DNA of 64,000 nucleotides. It comes from Paragorgia papillata. Lineage: Eukaryota; Cnidaria; Anthozoa; Scleralcyonacea; Coralliidae. The position numbers were made by a program, and so were the translations under genes. This document shows, one piece after another, positions 46,673 to 58,504 of the stretch. Under the pieces are notes generated by a model, which was not told the DNA's origin, did not search any database, and was given only the letters and a program-made list of their open reading frames with translations. The DNA lies in NCBI GenBank assembly GCA_035771165.1, contig JAWNZC010000322.1, positions 4,301,001 through 4,365,000 on the forward strand, read 5' to 3'. Position 1 is the first letter of the stretch; every line of letters begins with the position of its first letter.

Positions 46673-48891
46673 TCACTCATGACTCTCATTATCTTGCACA
46701 AGTTGGCGGAGTTTGACCAAAAACTCGTCAATTCCAAGTAGTCGGAATGTGTTTGAATAACCGCGTTCTGCTCGACAGTTAGGACAGCATTTATCAAATA
46801 CGCTGTTTCCCGTTCCGTACCAAGTTTGCACGCAAGCCTCACATCCAATTATAGTACCACAACATCTTGATGCCAAAATGGGCGTATCCATAGGGGCCTT
46901 GTGACAAATCTTGCAGGAAAACGATTCTTTAACCATGTTTTTCAGAGCCAAAGGAACTTTGTTGTCCTTACTAAACGTAAGAACTTTCAATAGTTCTGAT
47001 TTGTTTTCGTTCACGACATCTTGTAGCTCTGTCAGCTTATCCTCGATCTTCGACAGCTTGGCGGTGGCGCCAGTTTTTCTCTGCTTTCGACTACGTTCTT
47101 GGTCGTCACTTGCATACTCATCAGAACTGCTAATGACGTTGACACTATCAGCACTAGATCTGTGTTTTTTCACTCTTAATGGTTTTTTAACAGCAAAAAT
47201 TTTTCTTGATCCCGTTTTCCAAAAAGCGACACCTATAATGAAAATAGTAATTTGAACATCCGTTTTAGGCCTGTGACAAACGGCGTATTTTGATGCGCTG
47301 TATTAAGTACAAGAATTAAGTTCTTGAAAATACTCTGTCTGTAACCATTAAATACGGCAATTTGCATTAAATTCAACGGCCATCAAATGCGATGAACGTG
47401 GTCGTGTTTATATAAACAGGCGTGTTTTTCATGTGGCGAATAAAATACAGACATGAAACATTTATTTAATTTTACTACCCTGGGAACCAGACGTTTTATT
47501 ATAATTTTATTAAAGAAAAACAAAGTACGGCTTGAGAATTAATAAAATTCGACCTATTAAATACGCCGTATATAAACGCAACAGAAAAATACGCGCCGTT
47601 TGTTATGCATCGTATAAATCAATTATACAAACAAATATTAAGACAGACCCATATACCTTCTGATGAAGTTCAAAGAACAATGTCACAGTTTAATAGCTAA
47701 CCTTTCTGTTCACTCAGCCCTTTAGGTTCAAACATAGTATTAACTTTTTTTTTAAATATATTCTTTTCTATAGCTTCATTAACTTAAACAATGTGATGTA
47801 TTTTATACCTTTTGTAAATTCATAAAAAATGGGTCAATTAAGAAGGATTGTTGTTGATTGCAACAACAACCAAGTGGTAATAAAAACTGCGTTTACACAG
47901 AAATACATTATATTGTGATTGTTTTCATTCACAATTTATACAAGAAATGTCCTTTAATTTCAAGCTTCAAATTTGAATTGCCACATCAGACATGTACCAT
48001 AGACAAGCATGCATGCAGTGAGGCAGAGATGAACTTTCAAGGCTAAAAAGTTCTAAATTCAGTGACCGCATCAGATATACAGAAAATCAACCAAATATCT
48101 GCCAGTGCCAGGATTGCAGGTAAGTGCGTCTGACATTCAATTTTATTGACTTTCTGATCAGATTGTTTTACTATAATAGCCTACCTCGGGTTCCGGGTTC
48201 GTCGGTATATTCATAACCATTGTTTGTTACCAACATTAGGTTCGTCTCCTTAAGGTTGGCCTCCACGGTTGACAATAAATAATGAGCGTTGACGTTGTCT
48301 TCGTTGTATATTGGCACAAAAGTTTGCTTTGTTCTAGAATGGTTGACCACCGGTTTACCAGTAGGAGACAGCTCTGCAAAGACCACCTTTATTGTTGCTT
48401 TTGCCTTCAGACTTCCCTTATTATTTAGGCCGCTAGGTCCCGCACCGCCACTCAGTCGTGAGGCGTTCAAAGCCCACGGTCTACTCGCGATCGTTGAAAA
48501 CGCGTTATTTGTGCCAGGTGAATCAAAGAGAGAAGCATGACCGGCTGAACTAGATGGTTCTTCGCCCATAACTTCAAAGCTTGCTCCATCGTCGAAGGCG
48601 GCAAAATTCAACTTCCCGTTTTCGTTGGGAAATTCCACTCGGTTCCCGAACTCTTGGCATGAACTAATCACACAAAAGAAACAAAGAAATATTAATTAGA
48701 CCCACTCAGCCATGCACGCTAACTATAAATTATACAAACATGCAATAGGCATGTAATTTTATATACTCACATTGAAATAGCGTCCTAATCGTTCTGCCGT
48801 AACCATCGATCTTCTTTCTCATCATGATTTCTTTTCCATTATGCAAAAAGTTATAGTTTACATCACCACTTCCAACAGTATTTTCTGCCAT
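46673..48891 (-). CDS. RING-finger accessory protein of the 5.9-kb transposon
   Basis: Minus-strand exons: 48891-48771 (MAENTVGSGDVNYNFLHNGK), 48663-48185, and 47232-46673, with standard splice sites. The exon 2 to exon 3 join is in phase (EPGTRG|VAFWK). Exon 3 has a basic region, a coiled-coil-like helix (KIEDKLTELQDVVNENK) and a RING-type zinc finger: CKIC, CCGTIIGCEACVQTW and CCPNC. The protein ends RQLVQDNESHE. A ubiquitin-ligase-like or DNA-binding role in the transposition cycle is possible but not shown. Exon 1 leaves one base where exon 2 needs two, so a one-base indel or a different splice site is likely. It faces the transposase gene, with about 180 bp between stop codons. Confidence 0.65.
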
Positions 48892-49355
48892 TAGATGATC
48901 TTAAAAAATTCAGTACAGACTATTACATGTAAACCAGCTCGACGCAATTTTCACCTCAACCCAAGTAAACCAGGTGGCAAAAAATGGCGCCAATACAGTC
49001 GAAAGACTTCAATTCACTTCCGTCATCGTCAGCACAACTTTTGGCAGATGTGTACGATAAGCACCCCCCCTGGCATTTGCAGGCGGCACGACATTTGTCT
49101 GGGCTTGATTCTCGAATTTGTTTATTTGCAATGAGTACATGAGCTGTTGAATGCACGCGAAACTAACTTCATATGTAAAATTAAATCTTGGATGATCAAA
49201 AAAAATCCTTAAATAAAATTCTAGCTGAAATTGAAAATTGAATTCAGGAAAATTTTGTGAATTCAATTTTCAAAAAATTGAAATCAGAGCGCGAAATCAA
49301 TTATTTCCAATTTTTGTGAATTCAATTTTTGAATGAACGAAACGCCCACGCACCC

Positions 49356-50537
49356 GGTGGGGCAACATCGCAAACCCAAAAAAAAATCGCGAAACCTGGA
49401 CTCGGCTACCACAGGTAGCCCGAGTAATTATGGTGATTCTATATATAAGCTAAACAATAATAATGCCAATGAAAGGAGGTGTATATAGAATACAGTCATG
49501 CAAACCTGTATTAAGGGGACACCCTTGGGGAATTGTTGGCAATGTTTTCTCAGCGAATTCAAACGTTTGGCAGCGGTGTTGAGGACACCTCTATTAAGCT
49601 ACCCTGAGGCCCTACGCCGCCCGCTGCCCCCCCCCCCCCCCCCACCCCGAAATGCTGAAAGCGGCGAGAGAACCTCTGGTCGAAGACGCTACTAATCTCA
49701 CTTTCATGTTGCAGTAATCTAATTAACTTGACCGGGTTAAAACTTTTTGCACCACTAATAGAAATTTTTATTTATTAAGGACGTTTGAGGTGCAGGCTAG
49801 GAGAAATAAACTATAAAAGTCTAGAAATTTGGCCGTTTTACCAGTCGAGCAAGAAAAAAAAACCCAACAGCCCACAAGACAAGACAACTTACAAGACAAA
49901 TTAGTTGCGCTGAATGACTCGCCCAACCGCTTCAGTGATCAAATTATTTATTCGTTTGATCGTTTCAAAATCACTTGCAATCCACAATAACAGGAAATTT
50001 CTTATCCATAGGGCTGCTATTCAGAAAAATTGCGAAAACGAAATCAAATTTTATATATGTGTAGTTGTGTACAACTACAACGCAAAAATTTATAGTTCGG
50101 CGGCAGATTAATTTTCAGATTTTAATACTCGATCGCCCAATCCGTATGCCAACGTAGAAATATTTCTTGAGTAAGAGAAATATATAAATAGTTTAGTCTA
50201 CGCACTGAAATAATATTTATACCTCTCACGCACTGCAAACTCTACACCGAGGTACGACCCCAAAGGTACGACCCGGAAATGTGCACCAGCAACGGTATTT
50301 GTTAGTTCTTGTCCTGTACGGCTTTGTTTTGCAATTTTGCTCCGGCGATTTTAACATAACGATGCTACAAACGCCTTACAAGATGCAGTATATTTCTTCA
50401 CGCCTGTGAAAGTGTAATTATTATTTTTTAATCGAAACCCCCCTAACAGTTCGGAGCGATCAATGAAACGGCCACAGCATTTCGGGGGGGGGGGGGAGCG
50501 GGCGGCGTAGGACCTCTTGGACCAGGGTACTACTCAG
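49356..50537. repeat. Repeat-derived flank with CTGTATTAAGGGGACACCC terminus and polyC/polyG tracts
   Basis: At 49491 tacagtcatgcaaacctgta followed by ttaaggggacaccc resembles the complement of the TCCGCTTAATACAGG...TTTGACTGT end seen at 11230-11270 and 52320-52370. It could be the opposite terminus of that transposon family. 49540-49685 is the inverted copy of 1-158 and includes a long C homopolymer. At 50478 a G homopolymer with gcgggcggcgtaggacctc is a partial direct copy. 49690-50470 shows no gene. Confidence 0.5.
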
Positions 50538-50755
50538 CGAATTGAGAAGCAAATACGTTTTGTCAGACGATGAGGCTCAATGTATATCACACGAGAGCAC
50601 TTCCTGTCGACAAGCCGAGAAACTCCTCGATATCTTATCTGAAAAGGGAGATATTGATTTCCAGTGCTTTCATGACAGTTTAAGGGAAAAATACCTCCAT
50701 TTAGCTCATAAGCTGTTAAGTCCTGGACTAGTCAGAGTGGCCAGGTTGAACGAAG
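50538..50755 (+). CDS. Single exon encoding a CARD (death-fold) domain
   Basis: The exon lies between an acceptor (ggtactactcag) and a donor (GAAG|GTGAGG), with 72 codons plus one base. It starts ELRSKYVLSDDEAQCISHES and continues with QAEKLLDILSEKGDIDFQCF and HDSLREKYLHLAHKLL. The order fits the caspase recruitment domain pattern: an N-terminal helix, then R/QAxxLLDxLxxKG, then FxxFxxxLRExYxHLAxLL. CARD domains mediate homotypic assembly in apoptosis and innate immunity. No ATG precedes it in frame and no partner exon was found within the window, so it is either one exon of a gene extending through the repeats or a captured/duplicated exon. Its left flank is repeat-derived, and the acceptor's ctcagcgaatt phrase resembles the repeat sequence at 49548. 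The frame is open with no lesions. Confidence 0.65.
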
Positions 50756-51118
50756 GTGAGGGAATATATTATTTATAAAAAGATATCGTGGGCCAGATCG
50801 TGGTTTATTAGCTACAACTTACAGCCTATTTACAGTAAATAAGCAGTCAATACTGCTAATAAACTTGATTGCATGCTACCGGTTGTGAAATATATACTTT
50901 TCCTCCGAAGAGGATTGTTTGTCCCTTGATATCGATCGAAGGCCTGACGGCCCTTCAATCCTTCATAAGCGAGGTTCAGATCACACTTCCACTACCGCTA
51001 CCGTAAATGTGATTAAGCTGGTGTAATGTTCGTTTTTTCGTCCTGTAGTCGTAGTTGGTTTTAATCCTAGTACCGTAAAACGCTTTCTTTTTGCACTAGG
51101 TTTGAGACCTGCGACCAT
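50756..51118. other. No gene seen
   Basis: Intron-like sequence after the CARD exon donor. It leads to the copy B boundary at 51119 and contains no recognisable exon. Confidence 0.4.
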
Positions 51119-51515
51119 TAGCCGTGGCGACAACAACCAGACAGTGAAGACTAAGTAAGACTCGACTATTCATTTGTGTTTTAAAAAAAGGGTAAAGAAA
51201 ATTACGAAGGGGTAAATTCAGAATATGTTACAATATCGACAAGGAAGCCATGCACAAATTACCTACCATATCTTTTTGGTAGTATGCTTATAATTTTAAC
51301 TTTTGTGTCGGACTCTCGGACCTGTCCAAATATTTCAGTGTTTTCCCGCTCTTTTTTCGAGGACGAGCTTGGACGTCGCACATGCGCAAAACGTTTGGCA
51401 GCGGTGTTGGTGTCCTCTTAATAGAGGTTCTCGTATCCAGGCCCCTGTCAACCTCGTAGCCAGACCAATGCCCCCCCGGATGCCAGATCGGTTTTCCCAA
51501 TTATTAGAACCAATA

Positions 51516-51678
51516 GAGCGTTTTCACTCACGTGATCGGTGGCCCCATGGGGGTGGTGAAACAATACGAAATATTTGAATAAGAAAGAGCTAATTCCCAT
51601 ACCGTACACCAATATGGCCGCCATTTCATTGTTTTGGTACACCAATATGGCCGCCGTGACGTCAGATGAAAACGCTCT
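51516..51678. repeat. MITE GAGCGTTTTCACTC, insertion specific to copy B
   Basis: Ends GAGCGTTTTCACTCACGTGA and tgacgtcagatgaaaacgct are inverted. ATA flanks both sides (51513-51515 and 51679-51681). Copy A reads ccaataaacgat without it at 555-566. Confidence 0.85.
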
Positions 51679-54395
51679 ATAAACGATATTCGTAATACAA
51701 ATGTGTTTAACAATAATATGGATAACAAAAATTTAAAATATGATGCAAATCCCGATTGTTTGATGTCTATGCGAAGAGCAATTTAGATTAAGTTAGCTGA
51801 ACGAGTACTAGTCAACTTATTGTTGTTCTACAAAAAAATGATCGTCAATGGCCAATGCGCGACTGTTTGCGCCCTTGAATCTTGATTTCTTGCAACAGGT
51901 AACTGACTTTAGAAATTGCTAAAGAAAGTTCGTCTTGTCCATGATAACGGGAGAAATCTTGCAGCATTTCTTCCCAACTTTGACGTTGGACTGACTCCAA
52001 GTCTCCAATAAATAATAACAACGATTAACTCGAACCAAACGCAGTTTAGAAAAATATGCAAGAAAGTATACTGATTATTGTCATACATTTATTGACTTCC
52101 GTCGTGGGACATTGAAAACAAGAAAGACGCTAATCTAATCTTTACCATCTCAAGGAGAAAATATGTTAAAAATCAATGAATAAAAGAAAACGCTGTCCGC
52201 TTAGCACAAGGGATTTGGTATCGTTTTACACTGATTTAGGTGTCCGCGTCCGCTTAATAGAGGTGACCTTTGTATGGTTAATATGGGATTCAATTCGGGA
52301 CTTTGGGAACTGTCCGCTTAATACAGAGTGTCCGCTTAATGGAGGGCCGCTTAATACAGGTTTGACTGTGGTATATATTGATAAAGGTTTGACAGTGAGC
52401 CAAAGAAACAATTCACTTCGGTCCCAGTTTCCTATCCTCTCACAAGGAAAGTTCACAGGGTGGCTAGTTTATGATTAATAGGTATAGGAAAATATTAATG
52501 ATAAAGGCAAGAAACGTTGTAAATCAAATAGTTACTTATTAGTGTGCCACAACGACAAACCCTCACGCAAAACTCAGACATGCGCGGCACACGTATACGT
52601 CTGGGTCTTATTTGTTACTTAAAAAAAACTATCCGTACATTATTACAAAACTCCTTATTTTATACTATTGCTACTGGAAAGCTGTTTAATACAATAACAT
52701 TACCTAAGAACATTACAAGATAAATATTTGGAAAGGCTTCTTTTGATGAGGTACCCTGCGAGCAGAGCCTTCTTTTCCTTATTTCTTCGCTGAGAGAAAG
52801 GAAGAAAAGTAGGCTCTGCTGTATTCGATTGGGACTGGGTTCGAGATTGTAACCAAGCAACTGACATGCATGCGCAATGGAAACCAGTCACGAATACAGC
52901 AGAGCCTACTTTTCTTCCTCTCCCTCAGCGAAGAAATAAGGAAAAGAAGGCTCTGCTCGCAGGGTATTGATGAGGCGGTTACTTTAAGAAAGGCAATGTT
53001 CAAAAAGACAATTACTCGCAAGAGCCGGAAGTTTAATTTCATCCCGTCTTACAGGGCGGTGCCGTGCCTATTGTTTCCGCACGAACAAACGAACTACCAA
53101 ACGAACTCAGTCACAGGCAGAATTGAATATAAAGGCTGTTTTCAATTACGTCCGCTTTGCACGCGCGGGTGGAACGTGCATTGTTCAGTTCGCTAGCTTT
53201 GGAAGTTGAAAATTTCCGCTCCGCCCGCGCAAATCGCACGTATAATAATGGACAACGGCCTCAAAGCTGCTAAAAGCACCCCAAATTCCTATGTCCATTT
53301 ACACTATGCAATTAGTAAATTAAGGTTTGTGTTGGGGTCAAACCTGCACGAATTAGTGCCTGGGTCATAAATGCAGAACATGGTATAATTACCTGAAACG
53401 TTTGCGGTATGTACAGTAGTTCCTCCCAGCATGTGCTACATGCATACATCAGTGGATGTTGTTCTCTCTTGTTATACGTAAACAGTAAAATATGTTGTTC
53501 CTTTCAAGTGTTGGATTTTTTTGTCTGATGATCGGCTTTCTGCCTTGTAGATAGCCAATATAATTTGAGGGATTTGAAATATTTCCAACTTTCAAAGCCC
53601 GCCTCGCCCGCGCGGGCAAAGCAAGTAAGGGAAAACAGTCTTCATGCCTCTATATATTTCAGTCTAGCCAACAACATGCAGACGATTTGGCTGTACGTCT
53701 ATAGCTGAAATTGGTTAAATCTTATTATTGTTACTAAATTTAAAATATGTTCAGTTTTAATTTCACATTTGATCGATAGTTTTTGTAGTGACTTTCTTCC
53801 GAGATGAGGGACATTACATGATTATGGGGGCTTTCCATTTACACGCGGTTAGACGTGTATAGAAGTATAGAACACGTAAAGAACAAAAATTCTGGTTAGT
53901 AAATAAAGATGTTATCGTGTCCTAAATCTTGTGTCCTAAGTGTCTTAAAAGCTGTTCAGGTGAGCATGCATGCATGCATGCATGCACAGATATAGCTCAG
54001 TCGTTATTAGACTTAAAATCATTGATTAGAAGGTTTGAGTTGAGCGCAGACGATAGACGTACGTCGTTCCCAAACGTGGGACTAAATTTAACTCCAAAAA
54101 TATATAAAGTAATATTTAACTCCGGAAAATCGACTATTCTGAACTTTTCTGTGATTCCAATTTAATAAATAAACAAATAGCACAAAAAAGCCAGCAGTTG
54201 TACAAAACACTATAACGACATATGCAGCCGTGTATAATTAAATTATGGCGTAGCTAACCCTTTACAGGGCAGAATACCAAGGTCTCCACTTGTCGAGTAA
54301 AATCATCTGGCCTTAGCCAGAGTAAAAGTAATAAGTTGCCAAATGGCAACCATGCATGCCCGGTAAAGGGTTAACTATACCTCAAACAACAGTTG

Positions 54396-57126
54396 GCTAG
54401 AATCACGGTTAATAGAAGGGAGACTGGTTAGGCTAGCCGGCGAACTTCAAAGGGGCGCCAAAATGATGTCGGGAACCATCGAAAAAACGTATCACGTGAT
54501 GCGCAAGCTGCATTGCTTCGTGAACATTGAAAGGTGATACATAGGGAGTTATCAGCACTTGATAGAAACGAGAGGTTTTTCCGTCACCCGAAGCTAATTT
54601 GTTGACATGAAACTTAATATGGGCTTTGAACATGTCCTTTGGCAACATGTGGAAGAATTTACAGTCGCTTTAGGAGAAAAACGCGTTTTTTATCGTCATT
54701 TGAAGCCGAGATTGAAGCCGTTTATAAAGGCGATCGCCGCAGAGTCGAGTGACTTCTTGGATGTTTATTGTTGGTAGTTTGTATCACATGAATATTTCAA
54801 TCACTGCCACTAAAACTGGACAAGTAAAGAGTGAAGTTCAAGGATATCTCGAACCACGGTTCTCGAAGGAAATCGGAGGAGTTTAATATGCGCACTGCGC
54901 AAATATAACTATATTATGTATATTAATACGAAGGATACAAACTCCAAACATTCAAAGCTTTTCTGACATTATTTTGGCGAAAAACGAATCAGGATATTAA
55001 GCGTCTACAATCTTTTCAAGGGTTTATATTCAAATCCCGCAGTTGTGTGAAGTGCGAACTTGTATTATTATTAAAAACTAAGCTGCAAGAAATCTTGATA
55101 ATTTATCCTTATACAGGTACATACAGTAAACGTCCACTATTTTATATAAGAACCCACATACATATTATTACTAAACTGGCCTAAGTTTAGTTTCTAATAG
55201 AAACTTATATAGTAACTTGATAGCAACTTATAGCCAGGGTGTCAATTTTTTCAAGAGAATTCTAATAAATTATTTTGCAGTGATGCTATTAAATTAATTA
55301 TTCCAAAATATCACTGGATTTTTTTAATAAAATATTTGTCTATACATGTATTTAATATTCTCAATTCCTGGTCCATTTTGGAGTCAATGCTGTTTTGATT
55401 TTAGTGATCAAATAAGATTTTGGTATTGCCCTTGTTTGGTAAACACTTTGCTAGTACCATTCAATTAAAATTATTTTTTAAACCTATTTAAAATATCAGG
55501 TTCAAAAAGGTTATGTGGAATGTTCTTACCATATATATGTGGATGTTTATTATACTGTTGTAGTAACAACTGTCATTTGAATGTTAAGGCCCATTTACAC
55601 TATGCTTCATTTTTGGCAGGGCTTGGTTAAATTGGTACCCGTACCAATTTTATCTGTGCTTGGACCTTGTAAATAGGTAGTCTGAGCATGGGTAAAATTG
55701 GTATGCGTACCATTTCTATCCAAACTGTACCAAAAACTGAGTGTAGTGTAAATGGGGCTTGAGAGTTCTTATAAATAAAATTGTCTGGTAGCCAGCTCAG
55801 GAAGGAATGAGTTAATAAGTGAAAAACCTGGAAAAACAAGATCTGTGCAGGACCATTCCAACAATATCACAGCTCATGGGCTAGAACCAGTTTAATAATT
55901 TCAGGCTGAACGATACCCTGGGTGCCAGAGGTTTTCTTGAGAGAGCGGAACGAAAGCTTACCTAGTAAATCCATGGCAATACTTTGGTAGGAATTTTAGA
56001 ACATGTATATAAAATTTGTTTAGAAAACAACCTTAGGTGTTTAATTATTACTGGATTAGGGTATTTTCCTAATTTAAATCCTGCCTTCAATAACTTAATT
56101 AACCATGCAGTTATTAAATAGCCTTTTGAACTGATCCAGGACTGAATCCAATAGACAGGTCTGATGGTGTCATTGATTCATTGTCTGCATAATGAGGTAT
56201 AATAAAGAATGCCAACTTTATTTGATAAACTCTGTTAAAGTTTGCAAGCAATTTCAAAGTTTAAAATGTTAATTAATATGTAAAATGCAATTCATTTATA
56301 CTGTATATACTTCAAATTTGCTTAGTTATTTACAAATATCAAAGCTAGGGTAGTTCAACTTCAAGTTAGAGCATCTTGTGATCTCACCAGTTCCCACCAC
56401 AGAAGGTTTTATTCCCACTTGCAGTTGGAATACGATGAAGATGGAGCGCCTTCTTTATTGACTGATTCCTCAGTTCGACGTGGGCAAATTCTCAGTAGGA
56501 TGCTTCCAACAACCAAAACTTATCATTTACGATCTGGGAATTAAAAACAATATCAGTTTTATAAATTCGACATGGACTATATCAGAAAGCCCAGACATTG
56601 CCGTGACCATAACAAGACGCGCAAACAGAACAGAATATTTAAATATACTTACTTCTAGGAGTGCAATTTGACTTCGCAAACGTAGACATTATTCTTCCCA
56701 ATAAGTTGATTCAACTCCTGATTTATTTCTCTATTTTGCAAATTAATCGAAGCCATTCTTGTGTAGATTTTGTCTTTTGCGAGCTCGTCACTCGCCACTC
56801 ATCTGCGCGAACGACCGGGATTTAAAGAGTGAAATACACTGCTTTCTACTGCTCGGGAAACCAAAAAACTTCCAGTTTACATGTACACCAGGCATATCTC
56901 CAAACTAGTATTTGAAAGCACTATTACAACAAAACGAACTAACAGAAGTCGCAGAACGGAATATTTCAATGTGAATTTTCACTGACCGCAAACAGAGCTT
57001 TCAGAAGCTATGCACACTCCGCATCACGTGATACGAATAACCGGTGGACAATCCCATATTTTGTCACGTGGTACAGCTAGCCTAACCAGTCTCCTTTCTA
57101 TTAATCGTGCTAGAATTAAGCACATG
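54396..57126. mobile_element. 2.7-kb element inserted in copy B, GGAGACTGGTTAGGCTAGC repeats
   Basis: Near-terminal inverted repeats TTAATAGAAGGGAGACTGG (left) and ccagtctcctttctattaa (right), with GTTAGGCTAGC, are separated by 2.6 kb. CAGTTG flanks both sides (54390-54395, 57127-57132). Copy A is continuous through this point (caaaagttgaag, 13274). The interior holds a minus-strand C-terminal exon (54433-54650) and a possible minus-strand start exon near 56753. Most of the rest is AT-rich and non-coding, so it is probably an internally deleted element. Confidence 0.8.
54433..54660 (-). pseudogene. C-terminal coding fragment within the 2.7-kb element
   Basis: The minus-strand frame reads HMLPKDMFKAHIKFHVNKLA and later NVHEAMQLAHHVIRFFDGS, and its stop TAG lies inside the terminal inverted repeat (ggctagc). 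I do not recognise the family. A coding end reaching into the terminal repeat is consistent with the element's own gene. A start-like exon (MASINLQNREINQELNQLIG) is on the same strand at about 56753-56670 but meets a stop before its donor. Confidence 0.4.
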
Positions 57127-57338
57127 CAGTTGAAGTTAACTACTTTTTTATACAACCGTCTCCTATAAAAATAATATCCAGAAAAACCCACTTTGGGATA
57201 TTTTAAATCGAGTCCGAAGTCCAGTGCAGTATTTACAAAGTTATGACATGCTCTTTAGAATGTATAAATTGTGCTGAAAATGGAGAGCAACGAAATGCAA
57301 ATTTTGGCGAAGAACGACTGACAGTGTGTCAAGTACTA

Positions 57339-57601
57339 TTTCAAAAACTCGTTCTGCGTGTTTGATCACGGTATCAAAACACTCGAAAGCTAATGAATCT
57401 CGAGGGGCGAAGCCCCGAGAGATTCATTAGCTTTCGACGAGGGGCGAAGCCCCGAGAGATTCATTAGCTTTCGAGTGTTTTGATAACGGTATCAAAACAC
57501 GACGGAAAGCTAATGAATCTCGAGGGGCGAAGCCCCTCGAGATTCATTAGCTTTCGAGTGTTTTGATACCGTGATCAAACACGCAGAACGAGTTTTTGAA
57601 A
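57339..57601. repeat. Multi-arm palindromic block, AATGAATCTCGAGGGGC
   Basis: The outer arms TTTCAAAAACTCGTTCTGCG and its complement enclose four copies of attcattagctttcg or its complement. These pair around GGGGCGAAGCCCC cores and around a second arm, GTTTTGATA(C/A)CG. The result could fold as a three-way cruciform. The block lies in copy B and is absent from copy A. Confidence 0.85.
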
Positions 57602-57857
57602 TGGCTTCTCAAATGAAAGACAATGAACCAATGAGCCACCGTTGTGGGAGTTGTGGATGTTTTGTGATACAATTTTACTCAATCGTATCGTGTTTCCTGT
57701 TTAATTAACATAAATGAAACTCTAGTGTTTGATGAAGAAACAGATCAAACACTAGTGTTTGATGCAGTGCTTTACCGTGTTTCACAGCCCATTCACGTGA
57801 CGGAATGGAGCTGTCTAATTGAGTAAAATTCTCATGAATTATTAATGAATTTGAGAA
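57602..57857. other. Remainder of the copy B specific insertion
   Basis: Contains the inverted pair aaactctagtgtttgatg and gatcaaacactagtgtttga (57717-57770). It appears to be part of the same composite insertion relative to copy A. Confidence 0.4.
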
Positions 57858-57970
57858 TTGTTGGAAAACACTTCAGGTCAGCTCCAAGAGATTTCTAACC
57901 TTTTGAAGTCGTTCAATATGAGACCACTTTTTCATCTATTAGAAACTAATATTCTTTCATGTGAACTAAC

Positions 57971-58504
57971 ACTGATTTGAAAAAAACTTGCACGGAAAAA
58001 TTAAAGAATATTTGGCGCGTACGTCACAAGCAAATTATATTCACACGCATTGATTCAAAAGAATAATGCATATTATTTCTTTGTGAACGGGTGACATTTT
58101 TGCGTTGTAGTTGTACACAACTACACATATATAAAATTCTGTTTCGTTTGACAGTATATTTTCGACACCGAAAAATCTTACCCTCCCACCGAAGGAAATA
58201 ATGAATATCAATCAACCAATCCTGGGAGAATTTAAAGTTTCAACGGGAGTAATGTACTGTCCACCACCCCGCGCGGAACGGTTTTGACCGTTGGTACACG
58301 CGTATTTCTGTCGAGCCTTTTCCCGGGCGCCTTTAAGCTAAATTCTGTCGAATTTACCTATTCCAAGTTGGTCGCCTCTCCGACTGTGGTCGATCAGTGG
58401 ATAGTCTAACTATCTAACTTGCTTTGAGTGAAGTTTTGGAGCGATCGATGAGAGCATTTGAAGCGAATTTAGAGCAATATTACCGAGATCGGCCAATAAG
58501 CAGT
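57971..58504. other. No gene; inverted echo of 50035-50085
   Basis: The phrase tgcgttgtagttgtacacaac (58101) followed by tacacatatataaaatt is the reverse complement of 50048-50088, marking a shared decayed repeat. No coding support. Confidence 0.4.

Larger units (their letters stand above)
43423..49355. mobile_element. 5.9-kb DNA transposon with ~310-bp terminal inverted repeats
   Basis: The left arm 43423-43730 begins GGGTGCGTGGGCGTTTCGTT. It is repeated in reverse complement at 49034-49355 with few changes, apart from a 13-bp insertion in the right arm. The arms are rich in AATTGAATTC-type motifs. Inside, an integrase-like transposase runs on plus (43788-46492) and a RING-finger gene on minus (46673-48891), converging tail to tail. 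No target duplication could be recognised immediately outside the arms. The superfamily is unassigned. Confidence 0.85.
51119..57970 (+). repeat. Low-copy repeat copy B, interrupted
   Basis: It matches copy A in order: 51119-51810, 51811-54389, 57127-57333 and 57858-57970. It lacks the giant array (TA intact at 51809-51810). It carries three insertions absent from A: a MITE (51516-51678), a 2.7-kb element (54396-57126) and a palindromic block (about 57334-57857). Confidence 0.88.
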
